A stretch of 64,000 nucleotides of DNA, from assembly GCF_026015885.1 (NCBI RefSeq), contig NZ_JAPDUG010000001.1, forward strand, positions 124,001 through 188,000, in the 5' to 3' direction. Both the position numbers and the translations under genes were made by a program. Below, in pieces: positions 57,228-62,892 of the stretch (position 1 is its first letter; the number at the start of each line of letters is the position of its first letter). Origin of the DNA: Halocynthiibacter sp. SDUM655004 (GTDB lineage Bacteria; Pseudomonadota; Alphaproteobacteria; Rhodobacterales; Rhodobacteraceae). The notes under the pieces were generated by a model that was not told where the DNA came from, did no database searches, and saw nothing but the letters and a program-made list of their open reading frames with translations.

Positions 57228-57281
57228 GGCGAATTTGTGATGTTTAGACATGTTTCTGACATAATTTGAGCCAAATTCGCC
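57228..57281. repeat. Inverted repeat upstream of the GGGTGD-repeat protein
   Basis: GGCGAATTTG (57228-57237) and CAAATTCGCC (57272-57281) are perfect 10-base complements separated by 34 bases. Inside lie two similar direct elements, TGTTTAGACA (57241-57250) and TGTTTCTGACA (57251-57261). This compound structure is about 95 bases before the start codon and may be an operator region or an RNA stem. Confidence 0.45.
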
Positions 57282-57374
57282 TAAGTTCTTCCATATTTCG
57301 ATGGGTTGGCGCATATTGAAGGTAGTTTAAGGCGCTCCGAGCGTCATAGTAATTCGTATCAGGAGTACAGAGTC

Positions 57375-58211
57375 ATGAGACGCTTGGGTTTCAAGAATAC
57401 AGTCGCAATTGCAATTTTAGGGTCATTCGCAGCAACCGGTGCTATGGCTCAGAGTAATTCCAGCAGCGCGAAATTCTACACGATTTCGGATGTTAAGAGC
57501 GCTGGAGATATTAAAATCCTCTGCGCCTTCAAGGATCTTTCCAATGGTCAGGTTGCGTATCTTCAAAGCATGCCAAACTTCGACGATATCCTCGCGGCTG
57601 CGGTTAAAGTTTGCCCAGATACGGCGCTCGACCTGACAGATTTTGCAACTGCTTCGGTTGGCGGCGGCGATGTCGGAAATGATAAAGACGAAAACCCAGT
57701 TTTTATGGGTGAGCCAAAACGCAAGAAATCTAGCTCCAAGCCAACTTCCGTCAAAACCAAGCCAACCTCCGTCAAAACTGTGCGCGAGTATGATGATGAC
57801 ATAGAGGACGAGGAAGAAGATTCAGGCGACGACGGTAATGACGGCGGCGGCACTGGAGACGGTGGTGGAACTGGCGACGGCGGCGGCACTGGAGACGGTG
57901 GCGGTACTGGCGACGGTGGCGGTACTGGCGACGGCGGCGGCACTGGAGACGGTGGCGGTACTGGCGACGGCGGCGGCACTGGTGATGGTGGCGGTACTGG
58001 TGACGGTGGCGGTACTGGTGACGGTGGCGGTACTGGTGACGGTGGCGGTACTGGAGACGGTGGCGGCACTGGAGACGGTGGTACAGATAGCGACGATGAG
58101 AAGCGCGGTAACGGCAATTCATCCTCTACCAATGGCAACTCTGGTGGTTCCAAAGGTAACGGTAGCAGCACCTCTAGCGGCAACCAAGGGAACGGTCAGT
58201 CCAAAAAATAA
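57375..58211 (+). CDS. Secreted protein with 13 tandem GGGTGD hexapeptide repeats
   Basis: I do not recognise a family. 278 residues from ATG 57375 (AGGAG 9 bases upstream). Signal peptide about 1-25 (ending AMA-QS). A short globular part (about 26-95) contains two cysteines (ILCAFKDLS and VKVCPDTALD) that could form a disulphide. A Lys/Ser/Thr stretch with a repeated KPTSVKT follows, then an acidic Asp/Glu run, the GGGTGD array (about 157-234) and a Ser/Asn/Gly-rich tail. The Gly/Asp repeats suggest a flexible or calcium-binding surface spacer. A strong terminator follows. Repeat number is likely to vary between strains. Confidence 0.8.
   Translation: MRRLGFKNTVAIAILGSFAATGAMAQSNSSSAKFYTISDVKSAGDIKILCAFKDLSNGQVAYLQSMPNFDDILAAAVKVCPDTALDLTDFATASVGGGDVGNDKDENPVFMGEPKRKKSSSKPTSVKTKPTSVKTVREYDDDIEDEEEDSGDDGNDGGGTGDGGGTGDGGGTGDGGGTGDGGGTGDGGGTGDGGGTGDGGGTGDGGGTGDGGGTGDGGGTGDGGGTGDGGGTGDGGTDSDDEKRGNGNSSSTNGNSGGSKGNGSSTSSGNQGNGQSKK
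57843..58076 (+). repeat. Tandem repeat, 13 units of 18 bp, coding
   Basis: Thirteen exact-length 18-base units encode GGGTGD in frame. Units differ only at third-codon positions (GGT/GGC, ACT kept, GGA/GGC/GGT, GAC/GAT), so the peptide is identical in every copy while the DNA is slightly diverged. A partial unit GGT follows at 58077. Confidence 0.97.
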
Positions 58212-58234
58212 GTATCTTCAAGCCTGACAAAAAG

Positions 58235-58268
58235 AATGCGCGCGGTGCAAACGCCACGCGCATTTTTT
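58235..58268 (+). terminator. Bidirectional Rho-independent terminator
   Basis: AATGCGCG (58235-58242) pairs with CGCGCATT (58257-58264) around a loop that can pair further, followed by six T on the plus strand. On the minus strand the stem is followed by TTCTTTTT, so it can also end the peptidase transcript (stop at 58287). Confidence 0.88.
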
Positions 58269-58286
58269 CGTACTAATGTCAGATTT

Positions 58287-58916
58287 TCAGCTTTTTAGAA
58301 TGCCGCCTGTTAAAACAGCAACCCAGTTATTTGGTGATTTCGGGCTTTGCATGCGCAGGAAAGTGTAGCCTGTTTTTCTCCAAGGTTTGATCTGATTTAC
58401 CAAGTTATCCAGCACATAATCGCCGTTTGACGTGCGCATGATCAGAACAGCATGGGCATTGCGCTTTTTGTCTAGAACAGTTGCAATCAAAAGCGCTTCG
58501 GGCGGATAGCCCATTTTGATGAGTTCGCGCTTCTTAAGCAGAACAAAATCCTCACAGTCTCCACCGCGTCGTGTCGGGAGCGCCCAGTATTCTTTTACGC
58601 GATACTGTTGGCTGTCAGAGATTTCATTCACCCGTCGATTGATACTCGCGTTCAATCTCTTAATCTTGTTCATATCGAGTTGAACGTTCGCGGATTTTGA
58701 CGATCCAGCACAGGCCCATGAATAGCGCCCGCATACGCCAGCAAATCCCATTGGTGCCGCAGCAGGGGAGCGTTGAATGAGAAAACGGCTGTCGACCCGT
58801 TCGGAGGCTTGTGTTTGCGTAGCGCTGGAACCGACTGCAACCGCAGCAGCACAGAGAAGCGCGATCGCCGCGCGTGCAAGCTTGACTTGAAATAGTCCTT
58901 CAATTCTGTTCCGCAT
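58287..58916 (-). CDS. Transglutaminase-like cysteine peptidase (BTLCP / DUF920, LapG-related)
   Basis: 209 residues from ATG 58916, chosen because a typical signal peptide follows (about 13-37, ending TQA-SE); the open frame runs 27 codons further up. The Cys-His-Asp triad is complete: Cys121 in RRGGDCEDF, His155 in NAHAVLIM and Asp170 in DYVLDNL. BTLCPs are periplasmic proteases. LapG of Pseudomonas releases a surface adhesin under c-di-GMP control through LapD. No LapD gene is adjacent. It is convergent with the repeat-protein gene and shares its terminator. Confidence 0.88.
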   Translation of the reverse strand: MRNRIEGLFQVKLARAAIALLCAAAVAVGSSATQTQASERVDSRFLIQRSPAAAPMGFAGVCGRYSWACAGSSKSANVQLDMNKIKRLNASINRRVNEISDSQQYRVKEYWALPTRRGGDCEDFVLLKKRELIKMGYPPEALLIATVLDKKRNAHAVLIMRTSNGDYVLDNLVNQIKPWRKTGYTFLRMQSPKSPNNWVAVLTGGILKS

Positions 58917-59241
58917 AACAATAGCCCAACCTAAAAACACTGTTGAGCCTAGGAAGCCATTCGAATCTGGCGGGAATGTGGTGCGAAATTGGGTCATTGT
59001 GTGTCGATAATCAAAGTCTTGTCACATGTTGGTACTATGACTTCTTTAGCAATAAGGACTTTTTCAACGCCTCCGGTTTTGTTATTTGATAGTCCGTTGA
59101 AACGGAACTTACGTTGGTTGCAATTCGTGTGTGATGATAATTATCAAGAGAAACGTAGCAGCAACCGAGCACAAAAGGTAAGCCTCTTCCGATAACATTG
59201 CGATCTGAATTGGTCACAATTCGGTTGGTCGGCGAAAAGAC
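58917..59241. other. Intergenic region upstream of the cysteine peptidase
   Basis: About 325 bases without a supported gene; it must hold the peptidase promoter. The notable element is a 12-base perfect palindrome, TGATAATTATCA, at 59135-59146, listed separately. No sigma-E-like TGATCC motif is present. Confidence 0.5.
59135..59146. promoter_or_regulatory. AT-rich palindrome TGATAATTATCA, possible Fur-family site
   Basis: The palindrome reads as two overlapping TGATAAT / ATTATCA halves, resembling half sites of Fur-type operators. It is about 220 bases from the nearest start codon on its 3' side (minus strand), which weakens the case. Confidence 0.25.
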
Positions 59242-59264
59242 GCGAGGTTTGTGCGAAACCTCGC
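59242..59264 (-). terminator. Hairpin after the sigma2/RskA-like gene
   Basis: GCGAGGTTT (59242-59250) and AAACCTCGC (59256-59264) form a perfect 9-bp stem with a 5-base loop, 48 bases after the stop at 59313. On the minus strand it is followed by GTCTTTTC, a weak T tract. Confidence 0.7.
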
Positions 59265-59312
59265 TCATTTATGACACTTCGTTTCAAGAGCAGCATGTTT
59301 TGAGCCCCAATT

Positions 59313-60149
59313 CTATTCGGTTACAACAGGGCCAGCGGCGATCATTTCAGAAAGCCCGCCGGATTCAACGTCGTCTGAGCCAGCTCTAGCGGTGATCGCC
59401 AGAATGCCGCCATCAAGCTGGGAACGGATCTGTTCGGCTACGATGAAGTCAGTTGCGCTATCCTTAGGTAGGACGCCCAATGACACGGGGATAATAGCAC
59501 CGGAAGGGATTAGCCAAAGCTCCAGTTCAGTTCCGTCCGCGGGTTGCTCTTCTTTGTCCTCGATGTGTACGGCGCCGGAACTCACGTTGTAAGTCAGCGC
59601 AAGAAAAACATCATCGCCTTCTGTTTGAAGGGTTGCGCTATGAGTTGCCACGGGAAGAGGCTCAGGCGCAGGAAGCGTTGCAACACCAATTGCTAGAATT
59701 ATCATAAGTGCGGAAGCGGCACCTAAAAAGAAGCGAAACCAGGAATGTTTCCGCTTCGGGGCTTTGGGCGATGCCTTTTTAGTTGGCGTTGCGACAGCCG
59801 GTTCCGATAACCGTTTCTTTATTGTGAGCTTGATATGCCGTGGCGGCAAAATTGGGACGATGACATCTGGTTCGTTTTTGTCAGCGCTCTGAAACTTTGG
59901 CGTTTGGCGCGCGGTCCAGAAAATCCATTCGATTGGGTCCAGGCCGCTTGCCTGATAGCTGCCAGCAGTTGCCCAGATTGCGAGATACGTATCGAACAAA
60001 GCCTCTTCGGATTGAACACGGCTTCCCAGAGTTTGATTGCAATATCCGAATAATTGCGAGCCGGTCTCATTGTACAGCTTGGAAAGCGCGTCTTGGTCGC
60101 CGTTTCCAATCTGCAGGATCAAATTCTCTAGTTCGTTTGTACTGGTCAT
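59313..60149 (-). CDS. Putative fusion: degenerate ECF sigma region 2 + membrane segment + RskA-type anti-sigma C-terminus
   Basis: 278 residues from ATG 60149 (AAAGGC upstream; GTG at 60152 is an alternative). Residues about 8-82 follow the ECF region-2 pattern: NGDQDALSKLYNETGSQLFG, then a SEEALFDTYLAIWATAG helix and a DPIEWIFWTARQ helix. They align in order with the RpoE encoded at 62128. The basic promoter-contact segment after region 2 and the whole of region 4 are missing. A membrane segment follows at about 138-160. Residues about 170-278 resemble the periplasmic RskA / anti-sigma-K C-terminal domain (LELWLIPSGA, VSLGVLP, LAITARAGSDD). It may be a membrane-held sigma mimic. No separate cognate sigma gene is adjacent except rpoE. 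Confidence 0.65.
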   Translation of the reverse strand: MTSTNELENLILQIGNGDQDALSKLYNETGSQLFGYCNQTLGSRVQSEEALFDTYLAIWATAGSYQASGLDPIEWIFWTARQTPKFQSADKNEPDVIVPILPPRHIKLTIKKRLSEPAVATPTKKASPKAPKRKHSWFRFFLGAASALMIILAIGVATLPAPEPLPVATHSATLQTEGDDVFLALTYNVSSGAVHIEDKEEQPADGTELELWLIPSGAIIPVSLGVLPKDSATDFIVAEQIRSQLDGGILAITARAGSDDVESGGLSEMIAAGPVVTE

Positions 60150-60221
60150 CACAGGCCTTTGGTCGTTCTATGATGTTGCTAGACACGGAAATCGTGGCGG
60201 CATTGAGGGCGGATTTCGTCA

Positions 60222-60251
60222 ATTTTGCAGAACCGTCAAATAAACGGATCA
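60222..60251 (-). promoter_or_regulatory. Weak RpoE-like promoter upstream of the sigma2/RskA-like gene
   Basis: TGATCC (60251-60246) is followed after 18 bases by CAAAAT (60227-60222). The -35 matches the other three sites exactly, but the -10 lacks the TA pair. It overlaps the 3' end of the 166-residue gene. Confidence 0.25.
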
Positions 60252-60736
60252 TATGCCCATTGCAGAAGCGCTTGCCGCTGTTTGGGTCGGCAGAATAGAT
60301 CGTTTGGGTGGCAGTTTGACTTGATTTGCCCTGCATGGCGCGCGAAGGATTTCCAGCGCTTGATCTGAATTGAGTCGATGTTCTCCAACCGTCTGCCCAT
60401 GTAATACCGGCAATACCATTGAAACCAGCCGCGTGGGTCAGGTCCGTAGATCCAACCTTTCTGTTTCCAGACACTTAGAGGTTGGCGGCTTTTGATGCCG
60501 AAATAGTTGAGTTGAACAGATGGCTTGTCAGCAATTTTTGCCATTTCGAACCAGTCTTCGGGAAATTCATCTTGGCAATCGTTGATGTACTTTCCTTCAA
60601 ATACGCCGAGTTCAAGCATTTGCTTTGGCGTATGAAAGGGACGGAACGCTGGGTCAAAATTCTCACCCGGTTCCGCAATGCACAAATACACGTAGTCAGT
60701 TTGAAAGCTATCGTTTACGTGAATCTCGCGGGTCAT
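60236..60736 (-). CDS. Hypothetical protein, Trp/Tyr-rich C-terminal half
   Basis: 166 residues; I do not recognise the family. No signal peptide or membrane segment. The sequence is rich in aromatic residues: QLNYFGIKSRQPLSVWKQKG, then GWIYGPDPRGWFQWYCRYYM. A basic helix with KRWKSFARHAGQI and a C-terminal CRPKQRQALLQWAYDPF follow. The high Trp/Tyr content and Arg-rich helix recall nucleic-acid- or pigment-binding proteins, but that is only impression. It lies between the fasciclin gene (56-base gap holding a terminator) and the sigma2/RskA-like gene (86-base gap), all on the same strand. Confidence 0.72.
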   Translation of the reverse strand: MTREIHVNDSFQTDYVYLCIAEPGENFDPAFRPFHTPKQMLELGVFEGKYINDCQDEFPEDWFEMAKIADKPSVQLNYFGIKSRQPLSVWKQKGWIYGPDPRGWFQWYCRYYMGRRLENIDSIQIKRWKSFARHAGQIKSNCHPNDLFCRPKQRQALLQWAYDPFI

Positions 60737-60756
60737 AAAAAAACTTCTTGAAAAGT

Positions 60757-60785
60757 GGCGCTCCGCCCGAAATTGACGGAGCGCC
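60757..60785 (-). terminator. Terminator after the fasciclin gene
   Basis: GGCGCTCCG (60757-60765) and CGGAGCGCC (60777-60785) form a perfect 9-bp GC-rich stem with an 11-base loop, 7 bases after the fasciclin stop. On the minus strand ACTTTTC follows. Confidence 0.75.
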
Positions 60786-60792
60786 GTAGGGT

Positions 60793-61305
60793 TTAGCAGC
60801 TTGGTTTAGTGCCGGGGAGCAGCACTTTGTCGACAACGTGGATTACGCCATTATCCGCCATAATATCTGCGATAACAACGTTGGCCATTTGACCTGTGCC
60901 GTCAGCTACCATCACCCCGTCAGCGCCGGCTTTGATGCAAAGGCGATCGCTTTCGAGCATTGGTTTCACGTAAGTTGAGCCAGCAGGGATCATGTCTGAG
61001 GTCAGCTTACGGTCGTCTACGTGGTAAAGAAGGACGTTGGTGAGTTGCTGTTTGTTCTCTGGCTTGAGAAGCGTCTCGACTGTGCCTTCTGGCAGAGCAG
61101 CAAATGCATCATTCACCGGAGCGAATACTGTGAACGGACCTTCACCGGAAAGTGCGTCTGCGAGGCCGGCTGCTTGTACGGCTGCAACCAGAGTTGTGAA
61201 GCGCTCATCGCCTGCTGCGATTTCAACGATGTTGTCAGCAGTTGCGGCGGAACCTGCGGCGCTGATTGCGAGTGCTGCTACTGTAGCTTTGATACCAAAT
61301 TTCAT
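60793..61305 (-). CDS. Secreted fasciclin (FAS1) domain protein
   Basis: 170 residues from ATG 61305 (GGAGA upstream; the open frame extends 50 codons further without protein character). Signal peptide about 1-23 (ATA-DN). A single FAS1 domain follows (about 24-165), with the H1 motif FTVFAPVNDAFAALPEG, the central LTNVLLYHVDDRKL and the H2 motif NGVIHVVDKVLLPG. FAS1 proteins mediate adhesion or bind small ligands at the envelope. The RpoE-type promoter upstream places it in the ChrR/RpoE regulon; I recall a fasciclin gene (RSP_1409) in the Rhodobacter sphaeroides RpoE regulon. Confidence 0.92.
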   Translation of the reverse strand: MKFGIKATVAALAISAAGSAATADNIVEIAAGDERFTTLVAAVQAAGLADALSGEGPFTVFAPVNDAFAALPEGTVETLLKPENKQQLTNVLLYHVDDRKLTSDMIPAGSTYVKPMLESDRLCIKAGADGVMVADGTGQMANVVIADIMADNGVIHVVDKVLLPGTKPSC

Positions 61306-61361
61306 TTTATCTTCTCCAAATTGCTGGACTGTTTTGCTAGTCCGTTTCTGTGTTCGTATCT

Positions 61362-61391
61362 CGATTACGCGAGCCGTCTGGAGATGGATCA
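61362..61391 (-). promoter_or_regulatory. RpoE (ECF11)-type promoter of the fasciclin gene
   Basis: On the minus strand TGATCC (61391-61386), an 18-base spacer, then TAATCG (61367-61362), about 57 bases upstream of the fasciclin ATG. Same -35 and same spacing as the two promoters at rpoE. Confidence 0.75.
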
Positions 61392-61443
61392 GAAAATCAC
61401 GGTTTCGTGATGATTTATTTTTAATCGACTGATTTAAAACATA

Positions 61444-61469
61444 AAAACCCGCCAATGTTGGCGGGTTTT
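61444..61469. terminator. Bidirectional terminator after rpoE-chrR
   Basis: AAAACCCGCCAA (61444-61455) and TTGGCGGGTTTT (61458-61469) are perfect 12-base complements with a 2-base centre. On the minus strand it follows the chrR stop by 26 bases and ends in a T run (TTTTTATGTTTT). It insulates the fasciclin promoter from rpoE-chrR read-through. Confidence 0.9.
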
Positions 61470-61495
61470 GTTTCTCTTCGTCGTTTTATTGGTGC

Positions 61496-62131
61496 CTAGA
61501 TTTTGAATATCGGCTGCAACAATCGCGGCATTAACGAGTTAAACTTTAGTGGAGCATCCGTTGCGGCCAAGCAGATGCACGGATCACCTGCATCAGCGAT
61601 TGGGGTATGCTCAACATCTTCGTTGGCAACCTCAACATCTCCGACACCAAAACGTCCACCTTCGTCACTAAAGCTACCTTGCAGAACGAGCGTCAGCTCA
61701 AGGCCTCCGTGGGAGTGATCTGGCATGGCTTGACCTGGGGGAATGTGAAGCAGGCGAACAGAACCATTCTCTCCAGCAGAGATGATGCATTGCTTTACGC
61801 CCAGCCCAAGAGATTTCCATTTTGGCGGCTGCCCTTCGAGCGCCTCCATAACCGGGCCGGGGAGTGCGCCTTCGCGCTCATATACCGGTTCACGGACGAA
61901 ATCATCGTCAAGCTGCGCTAGAATGCTCGCCTTCAAATCTTTTGAAAGGCGTTCCTCCAGCGTCGTTTCAAGTACGACACCGCCAGCGGCATTGTGCGCC
62001 TCAAGCGAAGCGCGGCAGTCGTCACATAGTGACACATGCGAGGCAACAACCAACGCAAAAGGCTGTGGAAGTGTTCCTGCGGCATATGATGCGAGCAGGT
62101 GGTCTGGTAAATGATGGGTAATCGCGGTCAT
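61496..62131 (-). CDS. chrR: Anti-sigma factor ChrR (zinc, cupin type)
   Basis: Zinc-dependent anti-sigma factor that holds RpoE inactive until singlet oxygen triggers its turnover. 211 residues. The N-terminal anti-sigma domain has the ZAS zinc ligands His7, His32, Cys36 and Cys39 (SHVSLCDDC), matching the H-H-C-C set of Rhodobacter sphaeroides ChrR. The C-terminal cupin-like domain keeps His139, His141, Glu145 and His175 (MPDHSHGGLELTLVLQG and EDVEHTPIAD), so both metal sites are intact. It overlaps rpoE by 4 bases. Confidence 0.94.
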   Translation of the reverse strand: MTAITHHLPDHLLASYAAGTLPQPFALVVASHVSLCDDCRASLEAHNAAGGVVLETTLEERLSKDLKASILAQLDDDFVREPVYEREGALPGPVMEALEGQPPKWKSLGLGVKQCIISAGENGSVRLLHIPPGQAMPDHSHGGLELTLVLQGSFSDEGGRFGVGDVEVANEDVEHTPIADAGDPCICLAATDAPLKFNSLMPRLLQPIFKI

Positions 62132-62700
62132 GATCGCATCCCCTTTAACTCATGTCTTAGGCGCTCCAACCCCAGTCGGACGCGCGATTTGATTGTTCCA
62201 AGCGGTAACCCCGTCTGGTTGCTGATCTCCTGGTGGGTCAGCTCACCGAGGTACACCCTCTCGATTATTTCCCGTTGGTCCGGTTTAAGCCGCTGAATGG
62301 CTTCTCTGAGCTTGGTAGCTTCTTGTTCTAGTGCGAGCGACTGTGACGCATCTGGTTCCGGATCCGGCTCTTGCGTGAGCTCTTCCGGAATGGGGCGCCG
62401 CTCCTTTCGGATCATGTCGATCATACGGTTGCGGGTGACCTGATAAACCCACGCAGAGACTTGCGCTCGGTTCGGGTCAAATTGATCTGCCTTACGCCAA
62501 ACTGTCAGCATTACGTCTTGAACGATCTCTTCGGCTTGACCCGAAGATACTCCAGAACGCATGACAAAACCTTTCAGGCGTGCGGCGTAATGGTCAAACA
62601 AAGCCCCGAATGCGGCTTTGTCGCGATTGTCGCGGACGGCAATCATCCACTGTGTTTCTTGTGATAGCGCGCTTTGCGTGTTCACGTCGGTCCTATCCAT
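62128..62700 (-). CDS. rpoE: ECF RNA polymerase sigma factor RpoE (ECF11)
   Basis: Sigma factor of the singlet-oxygen response. Start set at ATG 62700 (190 residues); a GTG at 62685 has a better ribosome-binding site (AGGA), and the frame is open to 62880. Region 2 spans about 15-85 (FGALFDHYAARLKGFVM, AEEIVQDVMLTVW, VYQVTRNRMIDMIRKERR). Region 4 spans about 130-185 (LKPDQREIIERVYLGELTHQ, TGLPLGTIKSRVRLGLERLR). Followed by chrR with overlapping codons. Its upstream region carries a promoter of its own target type, so it should be autoregulated. Confidence 0.93.
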   Translation of the reverse strand: MDRTDVNTQSALSQETQWMIAVRDNRDKAAFGALFDHYAARLKGFVMRSGVSSGQAEEIVQDVMLTVWRKADQFDPNRAQVSAWVYQVTRNRMIDMIRKERRPIPEELTQEPDPEPDASQSLALEQEATKLREAIQRLKPDQREIIERVYLGELTHQEISNQTGLPLGTIKSRVRLGLERLRHELKGMRS

Positions 62701-62803
62701 TTGCCAAGCGGGTATACCCGAACGCCTCACTGGTGGTGAGACATAGGTGCGCCGCCGTGGCTTGAGGGCTGTTTGTGTTTCTGCTTCTACAACTATCATA
62801 CTT

Positions 62804-62833
62804 CCAATACGGGGCAGCAGAAAATTTGGATCA
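62804..62833 (-). promoter_or_regulatory. RpoE-type promoter of rpoE-chrR
   Basis: On the minus strand TGATCC (62833-62828), an 18-base spacer, then TATTGG (62809-62804). This would start transcription about 95 bases before ATG 62700. The -35 is half of the palindrome GGATCA-AAAA-TGATCC shared with the divergent promoter. Confidence 0.65.
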
Positions 62834-62837
62834 AAAA

Positions 62838-62867
62838 TGATCCGAACTGTTTTTTTCGGCGTAATAT
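62838..62867 (+). promoter_or_regulatory. RpoE-type promoter of the FAD-dependent oxidoreductase
   Basis: TGATCC (62838-62843), an 18-base spacer, then TAATAT (62862-62867), 25 bases before the ATG at 62893. Four bases separate it from the divergent rpoE -35, so the two holoenzymes would compete or pack back to back. Confidence 0.75.
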
Positions 62868-62892
62868 CAGTCAACAACAAGCTGGAGAGACC

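Noticed and set aside
57843-58076. CRISPR-like regular spacing of repeats
   Set aside because: Units are contiguous 18-mers without spacers and lie in frame within a coding sequence.
57563-58183. Proline-rich 206-codon minus-strand frame with PPPSPV repeats
   Set aside because: Exact antisense of the GGGTGD repeat array; the plus-strand frame has a signal peptide, ribosome-binding site and terminator.
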